From contig NZ_CP034539.1 in NCBI RefSeq assembly GCF_003963535.1, forward strand, positions 10,168,001-10,232,000: a stretch of 64,000 nucleotides of DNA, written 5' to 3'. Each line of letters begins with the position of its first letter. Position 1 is the first letter of the stretch. Of the stretch, positions 17,468 through 26,539 are shown one piece after another. Source of the stretch: Streptomyces cyaneochromogenes (GTDB taxonomy: Bacteria; Actinomycetota; Actinomycetes; Streptomycetales; Streptomycetaceae). The position numbers and the translations under genes were made by a program. Under the pieces are notes generated by a model. It made no database searches. It worked only from the letters and a program-made list of their open reading frames with translations, and had not been told where the DNA came from.

Positions 17468-17499
17468 AGAGGGGCCGTCCACAAGCTGACGGCCCCTCT
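17468..17499. terminator. Bidirectional hairpin terminator
   Basis: The arms AGAGGGGCCGTC (17468-17479) and GACGGCCCCTCT (17488-17499) pair perfectly over 12 bases with an 8-base loop. It lies between two convergent genes, the zinc-ribbon gene and the PucR gene, and can serve both. Confidence 0.8.
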
Positions 17500-17536
17500 A
17501 TGAGCGCAACTCCTCCGAATGCGGGAACCCGGTCCT

Positions 17537-19165
17537 TCAGTCGGCCCGCAACACATCGAGTGCCGTGAGAGCCACGTGAAGCTCCGTGCGCTGGTCGCCC
17601 GATTCGAGGTCGCGCGCGAGGAGGCGCTCAATGGTGCGCAGCCGTTGGTACATGGTCTCGCGGGAAAGGCCACCCCGGCGGGCGGCGGTCGTCTTGTTGC
17701 CGGCCGCCTCGAGGTAGTGGCGCAGGGTCGTCAGCAGGTCTGTGCCGTGCTGGATGTCGTGGTCGATGAGGCGCCGGAGCTGCCGTTCGGTGTACTCCTG
17801 GACACGGGGGTCCTCGCGCAGTGCGTACAGCAGGCGGCGCAGGCCGATGTCGGTCAGCTCGTGGAAGGAGCGGTCCGGGGGGAGGGGCTGGCCGGGCGGG
17901 GTGGCCTCGGCGACGCGGGCCGCCGCACGGAACGAGCGGGCGGTGTCGGTGAGGTCCGTGACCTCGGAGCCGACACTCACGACCGCTTCCGGAGCCAGGC
18001 CCAGTACCGTGCCGGACAGTCGCTCGACGATGGGACGCCAGGGCTGGGAGGTGCGCAGAGCCAGCAGGATGCCGAGGCGGTCGGGGGCCAGTTCACCGAC
18101 GAGGGCCGGCACGCCTGCGGTGCTCAGCTCCTGCATCAGACGGGACTCGGTCTCGACTCCTCCCCCCTTCCCCGCGCGCAGGTCCACCAGGGCGGCGACG
18201 AAGTGGCCGCGATCGGTCGGCAGGCCCAGTGCGGCGCAGCGGGCGCGGGCGTCCTCCGCGGAGCGGTGGCGCTGTTCCACGAGGTCGAGCAGGGCGTTGC
18301 GGTGTGCGGTGCGTTCCCATGGGGTGGGGTGGATGAGGCGCGCGACGGTCAGTGCCATCGCGGTCCTCTCCAGCAAGGTGACGTCCTCCGGCCCGAACGC
18401 CGGTCCGTCGGTGCGCGCAGGGAGCATGGCCACGCGACCCCAGCGCTCGCCCTGGTACTCGACGGGGGCGGTGAGCCAGCCCTCCGGGCCGCGGATCGCT
18501 GTGTTGTCGCCGGGCCCGGTCGCCCTGGAGCGCTGTTCCCAGTCGGCGAGTGCCTCCTCGACGGTGAGCCCGGACGGTTCGCAGATCAGGGCCTGGTGCA
18601 CCAGGTTCTCCAGGACGACCGTGCGGCCGCTCATCTCCGCCGCCGCACGCACAACGTCCTCCGGGCCGGCGCCGCGCAGGGTCAGGGCGGTGAACGCCTC
18701 GTGGATGCGCTGGGTGCGGCGCATCGCGTCCGCCTGGTTGCCGAGCAGCAGAGCGTGCACGACCTGGGTGACCTCCAGGAAGTTGACGTCCTTGGCGAGG
18801 GTGACGAGGGGGAGGCCGCGCAGGCGGCAGGCGTCGACGAGCGCGTCCGGCGGGCGGTGATAGCGGCGTACGAGTTCGATGACCAGCGCCGCTGCCCCGA
18901 CGCCGGCGAGTTCGTCGACGTAGCGGCGCACGCCGGCCGCATCCGTCGGCAGGGGCATTCCGGTGGTGAGGACGAGTTCGCCGCCCTTGAGGAACGACGC
19001 GGGGTCGGTCAGCTCGGTGATGTGCACCCACCGGACCGGACGGTCCAGGTGCGGCATGCCGGTGACGACCTCGGGCCGTCCGGCGGCCAGGACGGGAAGC
19101 GCCAGGACATCGGCCACGGTGAGCGGAGGGGTGGGCCCCTGGCCTGCCGGGTGGTTGTCGTTCAC
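17537..19165 (-). CDS. PucR-family transcriptional regulator
   Basis: The protein has 542 residues from GTG 19165 (GGAG 6 bases upstream); a longer frame upstream lacks a ribosome site. The N-terminal PucR domain is LTVADVLALPVLAAGRPEVV to about residue 140. A GGDEF-like central domain follows, then the C-terminal PucR helix-turn-helix RHYLEAAGNKTTAARRGGLS around residue 480. PucR-type proteins activate purine, proline or GABA catabolism genes, often the ones they diverge from. It faces the gabT-like operon across 260 bases and is probably its regulator. Effector unknown. Confidence 0.88.
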   Translation of the reverse strand: MNDNHPAGQGPTPPLTVADVLALPVLAAGRPEVVTGMPHLDRPVRWVHITELTDPASFLKGGELVLTTGMPLPTDAAGVRRYVDELAGVGAAALVIELVRRYHRPPDALVDACRLRGLPLVTLAKDVNFLEVTQVVHALLLGNQADAMRRTQRIHEAFTALTLRGAGPEDVVRAAAEMSGRTVVLENLVHQALICEPSGLTVEEALADWEQRSRATGPGDNTAIRGPEGWLTAPVEYQGERWGRVAMLPARTDGPAFGPEDVTLLERTAMALTVARLIHPTPWERTAHRNALLDLVEQRHRSAEDARARCAALGLPTDRGHFVAALVDLRAGKGGGVETESRLMQELSTAGVPALVGELAPDRLGILLALRTSQPWRPIVERLSGTVLGLAPEAVVSVGSEVTDLTDTARSFRAAARVAEATPPGQPLPPDRSFHELTDIGLRRLLYALREDPRVQEYTERQLRRLIDHDIQHGTDLLTTLRHYLEAAGNKTTAARRGGLSRETMYQRLRTIERLLARDLESGDQRTELHVALTALDVLRAD

Positions 19166-19425
19166 GGTCTCTCCATGGGGGTCCCTGCTCGAACTCGGCC
19201 CGGAGCTCGGGGGAGTGCCCGGACACTGTGACAAGCGCCTCTGACCTGCGCAAGAGCGGTCCGTGAGCGACAGGCATCCGGGCGTGCCCCGATAAGGCTG
19301 ACACAACGTCCGGATCTCGCGTCCCGGCCGGACAGATCGCGCGTTGGCGCATTCCCCGCCCGCGGAGATGCTCGGGAGACCGCAGCAGACCGCAGCAGAC
19401 CCAACACCGAGGCCGGGAGACGAAC
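19166..19425. promoter_or_regulatory. Divergent promoter region of PucR and gabT-like operon
   Basis: There is no gene in these 260 bases. GGGAGA just before 19426 is the gabT-like ribosome site. CTGACACAACGTCCGGATC around 19300 may hold a promoter element. No clear operator was recognised. Confidence 0.4.
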
Positions 19426-20694
19426 ATGACCGCACTGTCGCCGCACCTTCGCCAGGCCACGCCCGTGGTGGCGGCCCGGGGCGAGGGCGTCCACCTCTTC
19501 GACCAGGACGGCCGCCGCTACCTCGACTTCACCGCCGGCATCGGCGTCACCAGCACCGGGCACTGCCACCCCAAGGTCGTCGCGGCGGCCCAGGAGCAGG
19601 TGGGCACGCTGATCCACGGTCAGTACACGACGGTCATGCACCAGCCGCTGCGCCGCCTCGTCGACAAGCTCGGCGAGGTGCTGCCGACCGGCTTGGACAG
19701 CCTGTTCTTCACCAACTCCGGCAGCGAGGCCGTCGAGGCCGCGCTGCGCCTGGCCCGCCAGGCCACAGGCCGTCCCAACGTCATCGTCTGCCACGGCGGC
19801 TTCCACGGCCGTACCGTCGCCGCCGCCTCCATGACGACCTCCGGCACCCGCTTCCGCTCCGGCTTCTCCCCGCTGATGAGCGGCGTGGTCGTCACCCCCT
19901 TCCCGTCCGCCTACCGGTACGGCTGGGACGAGGAGACCGCCACCCGCTTCGCCCTGCAGGAGCTCGACTACACGCTCCAGACGATCTCCTCGCCCGCCGA
20001 CACGGCCGCGATCATCGTCGAGCCGGTGCTCGGTGAGGGCGGGTACGTGCCCGCCAACCGCGCGTTCATGGAAGGGCTGCGGGAGCGGGCGGACCGGCAC
20101 GGCTTCCTGCTGATCGCCGACGAGGTGCAGACCGGCGTCGGCCGCACCGGCCGCTTCTGGGGCCACGACCACTTCGGCGTCACACCCGACATCCTCGTCA
20201 CCGCCAAGGGCCTGGCCAGCGGCTTCCCGCTGTCGGGCATCGCCGCCTCCGAGGAGCTGATGACCAAGGCCTGGCCCGGCTCGCAGGGCGGCACCTACGG
20301 CGCCAACGCCGTCGCCTGCGCCGCGGCCTGCGCCACCCTCGACGTCGTCCGCGACGAGAAGCTCGTCGAGAACGCCGAGGCCATGGGCAAGCGGCTGCGC
20401 CACGGACTGGAGGCGGTCGCCGACCGGACGCCGGGCATCGGCGACGTGCGCGGCCTCGGCCTCATGCTCGCCACCGAGTTCGTCACCGAGGACGGCGGCC
20501 CCGACCCCGAGACCGCCGCCCGCGTCCAGCGCGCCGCCGTCGACGAGGGCCTGCTCCTGCTGCTGTGCGGGGCCTGGAACCAGGTCGTCCGCATGATCCC
20601 GGCACTCGTCATCGACGAGACGGCGGTGGACGAGGGCCTCCAGGCGTGGGCGACCGCGGTCGAGGCCGGCACAGCGGGAGCGGCACGGCGATGA
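19426..20694 (+). CDS. gabT: Class III aminotransferase (4-aminobutyrate/5-aminovalerate type)
   Basis: The protein has 422 residues; ATG 19426 with GGGAGA upstream. It is a fold-type I PLP enzyme: FFTNSGSEAVEAALRLAR binds the cofactor phosphate, IADEVQTGVGRTGRF is the cofactor ring motif, and K261 in VTAKGLASGFPLSG is the Schiff-base lysine. Related enzymes move the omega-amino group of GABA, 5-aminovalerate or similar to 2-oxoglutarate and give a semialdehyde. A semialdehyde dehydrogenase two genes downstream fits. It overlaps the next gene by 4 bases. GABA is inferred, not proven. Confidence 0.85.
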   Translation: MTALSPHLRQATPVVAARGEGVHLFDQDGRRYLDFTAGIGVTSTGHCHPKVVAAAQEQVGTLIHGQYTTVMHQPLRRLVDKLGEVLPTGLDSLFFTNSGSEAVEAALRLARQATGRPNVIVCHGGFHGRTVAAASMTTSGTRFRSGFSPLMSGVVVTPFPSAYRYGWDEETATRFALQELDYTLQTISSPADTAAIIVEPVLGEGGYVPANRAFMEGLRERADRHGFLLIADEVQTGVGRTGRFWGHDHFGVTPDILVTAKGLASGFPLSGIAASEELMTKAWPGSQGGTYGANAVACAAACATLDVVRDEKLVENAEAMGKRLRHGLEAVADRTPGIGDVRGLGLMLATEFVTEDGGPDPETAARVQRAAVDEGLLLLLCGAWNQVVRMIPALVIDETAVDEGLQAWATAVEAGTAGAARR

Positions 20695-23585
20695 CGGACA
20701 CCACCACGGCCCTGGAGCCGCTGGTCGTACGGCTCGCCGAGACCGCTCCCGGCCTGCGGGTGGAGACCGGCCCCGGATCCACCGGCCTCTACGCCTACGA
20801 CGCCTCCAATTACCGGGTCCCGCCGCGGGCCGTGGTCTTCCCCCGCAGCGCCGACGACGTCGTCGCGGTGCTGCGGGCCTGCCGCGAGACGAACATCCCG
20901 GTCACCGCACGCGGCGGCGGCACCAGCATGGCGGGCAACGCCGTCGGGCCCGGCGCCGTACTGGACTTCTCCCGGTACCTGAACCGGATCTTGGACATCG
21001 ACACGGTGACTCGCACCGCGCGCGTCGAGGCCGGAGTGATCCTGGACGCGCTGCGGTCCGCGGCTGCCCTGCACGGGCTGACCTTCGGCCCCGACCCCTC
21101 CTCGCACAGCCGCTGCACCCTCGGCGGCATGATCGGCAACGACGCCTGCGGCAACCGGTCCGTGCGGCACGGGCGCACCAGCGGGCACATCGAGGCGCTG
21201 GAGATCGTGACGGCCGACGGCGTGCGGGCCGTCGCCGACCACACCGGACTGCGCGCCGCCGACCCGGACGACACGGACGCCGTCCAGCGGATCGCCGGTC
21301 TGGAACGGGACGTGCGCCGCCTGATCGACGGCAACCTGGCGTCGATCCGTACCGAGCTGGGCCGGGTACCGCGCCAGGTCTCCGGCTACCAGCTCCACCA
21401 CCTGCTGCCCGAGCACGGCTTCGACATGGCCCGTGCCCTGGTGGGCACAGAGGGCTCCTGTGCGGTCGTCACCGCCGCGACGGTCCGCCTGGTGGCGACC
21501 GCACAGGCTTCCACCCTCCTCACCCTCGGCTACGACGACGTGGTCGACGCCGCTGAGGACGTCCCCGAGATCCTGCGCTGGAACCCCACCGCCGTGGAGG
21601 GCATGGACGAGGCGATCGTCGCCACCATGCGCGCCCGGCGCGGCCCGGATTCCGTCACCGGACTCCCCGAGGGGCGTGCCTGGCTGTACGTCGAGCTCGA
21701 CGGCGACGACCAGGCCACGGTGAACACCCGGGCCGCCGAACTGCTGGACGTGCTCAAGGCACAGGGCCGGATGACCGGTGGGCGGGTCGTGGAGAGCGCT
21801 GCCGAGCGGCGCTCGCTGTGGCGGGTCCGTGAGGACGGGGCCGGGCTCGCCGCCCGGCTCGTCGACGGCTCGGAGTCCTGGCCGGGCTGGGAGGACGCGG
21901 CCGTCGCACCCGAGGACCTGGCCGCCTACCTGCGCGACTTCCGCAAGCTGCTCGCCCTGCACGGCCTGACCGGCGTGCTGTACGGGCACTTCGGCGCCGG
22001 ATGCGTCCACGTGCGCATCGACTTCGACCTCGCCACGGACACCGGCCGGGCCGCCACCCGCCGGTTCCTGACGGAGGCCGCCGCCCTGGTCGTCGAGCAC
22101 GGCGGAAGCCTGTCGGGCGAGCACGGCGACGGCCGGGCCCGCGGCGAACTGCTGGAGGTCATGTACAGCCACGGGCTGATCCGGGCGTTCGCCGACTTCA
22201 AGACGATCTTCGACCCGGAGGGGCTGCTCAACCCCGGCGTCATCGTCGACCCGGCGCCGCTCGACGCCGACCTCGCCCTGCGCGAACTCCCGCTCCTGGA
22301 CACGACGTTCACCTTTCCGCACGACGAGGACGGCTTCGCGGGAGCGGTACGCCGCTGTGTCGGTGTCGGCCGCTGTCGCAGCGACGCCGGCGGCGTGATG
22401 TGTCCCAGCTACCGGGCCACGGGGGAGGAGAACGACTCGACGCGGGGCAGGTCCCGTCTGCTCCAGGAGATGGTGCGGGGCGGAACCGTCCAGGACGGCT
22501 GGCGCTCCACCGAGGTGCGGGACGCCCTGGACCTGTGCCTGTCCTGCAAGGCCTGCTCCAGCGACTGTCCGGTCGGCGTCGACATGGCCACGTACAAGGC
22601 GGAGTTCCTGCACCAGCACTACAAGGGCAGAGTCAGACCCCGCTCCCACTACTCCCTGGGCTGGCTGCCCCTGACGTCCAAGCTCGTCGGATACGCGGCC
22701 CGCCCGGTGAACGCGCTGCTGCGCGGACCGCTGGGCAAGCTCCTCGCGTACCTCGGCGGCGTGACCACGAAGCGCCGTATCCCGGCATTCGCCTCCCGGC
22801 GCGCGCTGCGCCGGGCCCTGCGCACGGCGAGGACCGGCGAACCGGCGAAGGCGCTGCTGTTCGTGGACAGCTTCACCCGCGCCTTCCGCCCCGAGGTGGC
22901 CGGGGCGGCGAGCCGCGTACTCGCCGACGCCGGCCTTCCCTGCACGGCGCAGGACGACCTCTGCTGCGGCCTGACCTGGGTCAGCACCGGCCAGCTGTCG
23001 CTCGCCCGCCGCATCATGGCCCGCACCGTCGCCCGGCTGGACAACGGCGACGACCGGCCCATCGTCGTGGCCGAACCCAGCTGCGCGGCGGCGCTCAAGC
23101 GCGACGTGCCCGAACTCCTCGGCACCGACGCCGCCCGGCGCGTCGCGGCCCGTGTCCACACCCTCACCGGAGCCCTGACCGACCTCGCCACACCCGGCTG
23201 GTCGCCACCGGAGCTGCCGGACAACGTCGTGCTCCAGACCCACTGCCACGAGTACGCCACCTTCAAGGGCCGCCACCCCCGCGACCTGCTCGGCCGCCTC
23301 GGCGTACGCAAGGTCGACGAGGCCGAGGGCTGCTGCGGACTCGCCGGCAACTTCGGCTTCGAGGAACAGCACTACGACACCTCGATGGCCGTCGCCGACC
23401 TCGCCCTGAAGCCACGCCTCGACGACATCGACCCGGGGACACCGGCCGTCGTCGTGGCCGACGGCTTCAGCTGCGCCACCCAGATCGACCACCTCGCCGG
23501 AGACCGGGGCATCCGCGCCCTGCACCTCGCGGAACTGCTCGACCCCGCCGCCGACCGACCCGGACAACCAGGAGAGAACTCATGA
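20691..23585 (+). CDS. FAD- and Fe-S-containing 2-hydroxyacid dehydrogenase (YdiJ/D-2-hydroxyglutarate dehydrogenase-like)
   Basis: The protein has 964 residues and fuses two modules. Residues about 15-530 are a PCMH-type FAD-binding oxidase (TARGGGTSMAGNAVGPGAV; LSGEHGDGRARGELL). The rest is a GlpC/CCG-type Fe-S module with a cluster motif LCLSCKACSSDCPVGVDM and two CCG motifs (DDLCCGLTW and AEGCCGLAGNFG). This layout fits YdiJ-type D-2-hydroxyglutarate dehydrogenases and related D-lactate or glycolate oxidases feeding quinones. Sitting between gabT-like and gabD-like genes with ATGA overlaps at both ends, it suggests 2-hydroxyglutarate or a related hydroxyacid is an intermediate here. D-lactate is an alternative. 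Confidence 0.82.
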   Translation: MTDTTTALEPLVVRLAETAPGLRVETGPGSTGLYAYDASNYRVPPRAVVFPRSADDVVAVLRACRETNIPVTARGGGTSMAGNAVGPGAVLDFSRYLNRILDIDTVTRTARVEAGVILDALRSAAALHGLTFGPDPSSHSRCTLGGMIGNDACGNRSVRHGRTSGHIEALEIVTADGVRAVADHTGLRAADPDDTDAVQRIAGLERDVRRLIDGNLASIRTELGRVPRQVSGYQLHHLLPEHGFDMARALVGTEGSCAVVTAATVRLVATAQASTLLTLGYDDVVDAAEDVPEILRWNPTAVEGMDEAIVATMRARRGPDSVTGLPEGRAWLYVELDGDDQATVNTRAAELLDVLKAQGRMTGGRVVESAAERRSLWRVREDGAGLAARLVDGSESWPGWEDAAVAPEDLAAYLRDFRKLLALHGLTGVLYGHFGAGCVHVRIDFDLATDTGRAATRRFLTEAAALVVEHGGSLSGEHGDGRARGELLEVMYSHGLIRAFADFKTIFDPEGLLNPGVIVDPAPLDADLALRELPLLDTTFTFPHDEDGFAGAVRRCVGVGRCRSDAGGVMCPSYRATGEENDSTRGRSRLLQEMVRGGTVQDGWRSTEVRDALDLCLSCKACSSDCPVGVDMATYKAEFLHQHYKGRVRPRSHYSLGWLPLTSKLVGYAARPVNALLRGPLGKLLAYLGGVTTKRRIPAFASRRALRRALRTARTGEPAKALLFVDSFTRAFRPEVAGAASRVLADAGLPCTAQDDLCCGLTWVSTGQLSLARRIMARTVARLDNGDDRPIVVAEPSCAAALKRDVPELLGTDAARRVAARVHTLTGALTDLATPGWSPPELPDNVVLQTHCHEYATFKGRHPRDLLGRLGVRKVDEAEGCCGLAGNFGFEEQHYDTSMAVADLALKPRLDDIDPGTPAVVVADGFSCATQIDHLAGDRGIRALHLAELLDPAADRPGQPGENS

Positions 23586-25021
23586 CCGACACACCCACGC
23601 AGTTGTTCATCGGTGGCGCCTGGGTGGACGCCTCCGACGGCGCCACCATGCCCGTCGACGACCCCGCCACCGGCGAGATCCTCTGCCATGTGGCCGACGC
23701 GGGCCCGAAGGACGCGGCGCTCGCCGAGGAAGCGGCCGTGCGGGCGCAGCAGGAGTGGGCGCGTACGGCGCCCCGGGTGCGCAGCGAGATCCTGCGCCGC
23801 GCCTACGAGATCATCATCGAGCGCACCGACGAGCTCGCCCACCTGATGACGTCCGAGATGGGCAAGCCGCTCGCCGAGGCCAGGGGAGAGGTGGCGTACG
23901 CGGCCGAGTTCTTCCGCTGGTTCTCCGAGGAGGCCGTCCGTATCGACGGCGGCCTCGCCACCCTGCCCGACGGCCGCAACCGGATGCTGCTCTCGCGTCG
24001 CCCGGTCGGTCCCTGCCTGCTGATCACCCCGTGGAACTTCCCGCTGGCGATGGGCACCCGCAAGATCGGCCCGGCGGTCGCCGCCGGCTGCACCATGGTG
24101 CTCAAGCCCGCCCCGCAGACCCCTCTGTCCAGCCTGGCTCTCGCCGCGATCCTCAAGGAGGCCGGGCTGCCGGACGGCGTGCTGAACGTCGTCACCACCT
24201 CCCGTGCGGGGGAGGTGTGCGAACCGCTCCTGCGCGGCGGGCGGATTCGCAAGCTCTCCTTCACCGGTTCCACGGCCGTCGGGCAGCTGCTGCTCGCGCA
24301 GAGCGCTCACGCGGTGGTCCGGACGTCGATGGAGCTGGGTGGCAACGCGCCGTTCGTCGTCTTCGAGGACGCCGACCTGGACAAGGCGGTGGACGGGGCG
24401 ATGGTCGCCAAGATGCGCAACATGGGCGAGGCGTGCACGGCCGCCAACCGCTTCTTCGTACACCGCTCGGTGGCGGAGGAGTTCGGACGCCGGCTGGCCG
24501 AGCGGATGGGCGCGCTGGTCGTCGGTCCGGGCACCCGGGACGGAGTCGACGTCGGCCCGCTGATCGACAGGACGGGGCGCGCGAAGGTGGAGGAGCTGGT
24601 TGCTGACGCGGTGGAGCGCGGGGCGCAGGTGCTCGTGGGCGGCCGTACTCCCGAAGGCCCCGGCTGCTTCTACCCGCCCACCGTGCTGGCCGACGTCGAC
24701 CCCGCGAGCCGGCTGATGGGCACGGAGATCTTCGGCCCCGTCGCCGCGATCCTCACCTTCGACGACGAGGACGAGGTGATCCGCCGGGCCAACGACACCC
24801 CCTGGGGCCTGGTCGGCTACGTCTTCACCGAGGGCCTCGACCGCGCCCTGCGCGTCAGCGAGCGGCTGGAGGTGGGCATGGTGGGGCTGAATACGGGTCT
24901 CGTGTCCAACCCTGCGGCGCCCTTCGGCGGTGTCAAGCAGTCCGGTCTGGGCCGCGAGGGCGGTCGGGTCGGAATCGACGAGTTCCTGGAGTACCAGTAC
25001 CTCGCGGTGCCGGTGAGCTGA
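23582..25021 (+). CDS. gabD: NAD(P)-dependent succinate/glutarate-semialdehyde dehydrogenase
   Basis: The protein has 479 residues; ATG 23582 overlaps the previous stop by 4 bases. The aldehyde dehydrogenase signatures are present: LITPWNFPLAMGTRKIGPA, KLSFTGSTAVGQLL, catalytic Glu in MELGGNAPFVVF and nucleophile C285 in GEACTAANRFF. EACTAANR and the C-terminal GGVKQSGLGREGG are usual in GabD-type enzymes. It would oxidise the semialdehyde made by the upstream aminotransferase to a dicarboxylate. It is the third gene of a coupled operon. Confidence 0.88.
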   Translation: MTDTPTQLFIGGAWVDASDGATMPVDDPATGEILCHVADAGPKDAALAEEAAVRAQQEWARTAPRVRSEILRRAYEIIIERTDELAHLMTSEMGKPLAEARGEVAYAAEFFRWFSEEAVRIDGGLATLPDGRNRMLLSRRPVGPCLLITPWNFPLAMGTRKIGPAVAAGCTMVLKPAPQTPLSSLALAAILKEAGLPDGVLNVVTTSRAGEVCEPLLRGGRIRKLSFTGSTAVGQLLLAQSAHAVVRTSMELGGNAPFVVFEDADLDKAVDGAMVAKMRNMGEACTAANRFFVHRSVAEEFGRRLAERMGALVVGPGTRDGVDVGPLIDRTGRAKVEELVADAVERGAQVLVGGRTPEGPGCFYPPTVLADVDPASRLMGTEIFGPVAAILTFDDEDEVIRRANDTPWGLVGYVFTEGLDRALRVSERLEVGMVGLNTGLVSNPAAPFGGVKQSGLGREGGRVGIDEFLEYQYLAVPVS

Positions 25022-25032
25022 AGGTGGCAAGT

Positions 25033-25386
25033 ATGAGGTTCCTGAAGACCATCGACACCCGTCCTACCTTCGCACCGCACGCGTCCGGCCCGCTCCCGGA
25101 ACGTCTGGTCTCCGGCGACCCCGCGTTCCTGACGTGGCCCCAGGACGTCGCCCGCGGGGAGATGATCCATACGGGAGTGTGGGAAGCGACGCCCGGCGAG
25201 ACGCGCTCGATCAAGGGCGAGACCTTCGAGTTCTGCCACATCCTCGCGGGCATCGTCGAACTCACGCCGGAGGGTGGCGAGCCGGTGGTCTACAAGGCGG
25301 GCGACAGCTTCGTCATGAAGCCGGGCTTCGTCGGGGTCTGGAAGACCGTCGAAACCGTGCGCAAGATCTACGTGATCGTGAAGTGA
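25033..25386 (+). CDS. Small DUF861/EutQ-like cupin
   Basis: The protein has 117 residues. ATG 25033 is preferred to GTG 25024 because AAGGTGG fits it and because the truncated paralogue at 59878 aligns from the same residue. A single cupin barrel is seen: GVWEATPGETRSIKGETFEF, then HILAGIVELTPEGGEPV and AGDSFVMKPGFVGVWKTVE. Small cupins of this class accompany amine and ureide catabolic genes and may bind a pathway intermediate. It lies 12 bases after gabD and ends the operon. The catalytic role is unknown. Confidence 0.8.
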   Translation: MRFLKTIDTRPTFAPHASGPLPERLVSGDPAFLTWPQDVARGEMIHTGVWEATPGETRSIKGETFEFCHILAGIVELTPEGGEPVVYKAGDSFVMKPGFVGVWKTVETVRKIYVIVK

Positions 25387-25425
25387 CGCGTCGCTCAACC
25401 GCGCACAGAGCCGCCGGGACCGTCG

Positions 25426-26175
25426 TCAGGCCAGGTGCCGGGCGGTGATCTCCGCCGCTGTCTCGGCCACCAGTCGGCCCAGCTCGGGCAGCCGGCCGGG
25501 CTCGAAGCGGGAGTCGGGCAGGGAGACGGCCACGGCGGCCAGCGGAGTGCCCTCAGAGTCGAGCACGGGTGCCGCGATGGCGCAGACACCCTGAAGGTAC
25601 TGGTTGTGGTTGACGGCGTAGCCCCGCTCTCGCACCCGGTGGAGCTCGCCGCGCAGTTGCCCCGGGTCGGTGATGGTCTCCTCGCCGTAGCCCTCCAGCG
25701 TCCCCGCGGCGACCTCGTCTATCTCGGACTTCCCCAGATGGGCGAGGACGGCGTTCCCGGCGGCGGTGGCGTGCAGCGGTGAGGTGTCGCCGATGGAGTG
25801 GAAGGTGCGTACGGCGTGGTCGCAGTCGACGCGGTCGACGACGACCATGCCGTGCAGGGCGTCCGGGACGGACAGGTGGATGGTCTCGTTGACCGCGTCG
25901 CGGAGCCGGATCATGGGTTCGCGTGCGGCGGCGAACAGGCTGGAGCCCTGCAGTGCGGCGGGTCTGACGGCCAGGACGCGGGCGCCGATCTCCCAGCGGG
26001 TGGTGTCCTTGCGGTTCGCCCGCAGCCAGCCGGCCTCGTTGAGTGTGACGAGCGTGCGCTGCAGGGTGGACTTCGGCAGCCCGAAGAGTTTCGTCAACTC
26101 CCCTACGGTGACGGGTTGATGTCGGGCGACCGCCTCCAGAACACGCAGCGACCTGGTGACGCTCTTCATTTCCAT
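25426..26175 (-). CDS. IclR-family transcriptional regulator (copy 1)
   Basis: The protein has 249 residues from ATG 26175 with a GGGGG ribosome site. The N-terminal winged helix is VTRSLRVLEAVARHQPVTVG with recognition helix LPKSTLQRTLVTLNEAG. The C-terminal effector domain contains VVVDRVDCDHAVRTFHSIGD and the usual DxEG/P region. It is very similar along its length to the next gene, which points to a recent tandem duplication. It is convergent with the cupin gene (39 bases apart). It probably controls the amine genes on either side; IclR effectors are often small acids. Confidence 0.9.
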   Translation of the reverse strand: MEMKSVTRSLRVLEAVARHQPVTVGELTKLFGLPKSTLQRTLVTLNEAGWLRANRKDTTRWEIGARVLAVRPAALQGSSLFAAAREPMIRLRDAVNETIHLSVPDALHGMVVVDRVDCDHAVRTFHSIGDTSPLHATAAGNAVLAHLGKSEIDEVAAGTLEGYGEETITDPGQLRGELHRVRERGYAVNHNQYLQGVCAIAAPVLDSEGTPLAAVAVSLPDSRFEPGRLPELGRLVAETAAEITARHLA

Positions 26176-26249
26176 TCGATGCCCCCTCGGACCTGTGGGT
26201 TCCTGGTTCTCGCCTCTTGACCCCAGCAGGGAGTCACGGTCCACAGTCG

Positions 26250-26286
26250 TGCCGGATTCCAGCATAGCGTGTCACACTGTGGCACG
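26250..26286. promoter_or_regulatory. Conserved IclR-upstream element, copy 1
   Basis: Aligned with 27371-27407, 29 or so of 37 positions are identical, including TGCCnGATTCnAGCAnAGC and CACAnTGTGGCACG. It sits about 75-110 bases upstream of the start, as an autoregulatory operator would. Sequence between element and start is less conserved than the element. Confidence 0.6.
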
Positions 26287-26468
26287 TGACTGGAGTCGGT
26301 CGGTCAGTGGACCGGTGTTGTGGTGTGCCGGGACCCCTGTTCCCCGCGGCGATGGACAGCGGCAAGGCTCTGACCGTGCCTGCCGTGCCTGCCGTGCCGC
26401 GTGGTGCGGCCGCCCTGTGTTCGGCCCCCCAGGCCGGGCGCAGGGCGGTGGCTGCGTGACGGAAGGCT

Positions 26469-26508
26469 GAGGGCCGGTTCGCGCGCTGACGCGTGCGAAC
26501 CGGCCCTC
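26469..26508 (-). terminator. Terminator of IclR copy 2
   Basis: The arms GAGGGCCGGTTCGC (26469-26482) and GCGAACCGGCCCTC (26495-26508) form a perfect 14-base stem with a 12-base loop, 31 bases past the stop codon of the leftward gene. Confidence 0.8.
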
Positions 26509-26539
26509 GGTCGACCGCTTGCGGACCGTCGTCCGCCGT

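Larger units (their letters stand above)
26176..26539. other. Intergenic region between the IclR paralogues
   Basis: These 364 bases hold the conserved upstream element of IclR copy 1 (26250-26286) and the terminator of IclR copy 2 (26469-26508). The GC-rich stretch 26330-26460 contains no gene I can support. Confidence 0.6.

Noticed and set aside
20295..23567. 1090-codon open frame on the minus strand opposite the FAD/Fe-S gene
   Set aside because: Composition is Gly/Val/Arg/His-rich without motifs. The plus strand carries clear FAD and Fe-S cluster motifs with coupled start codons.
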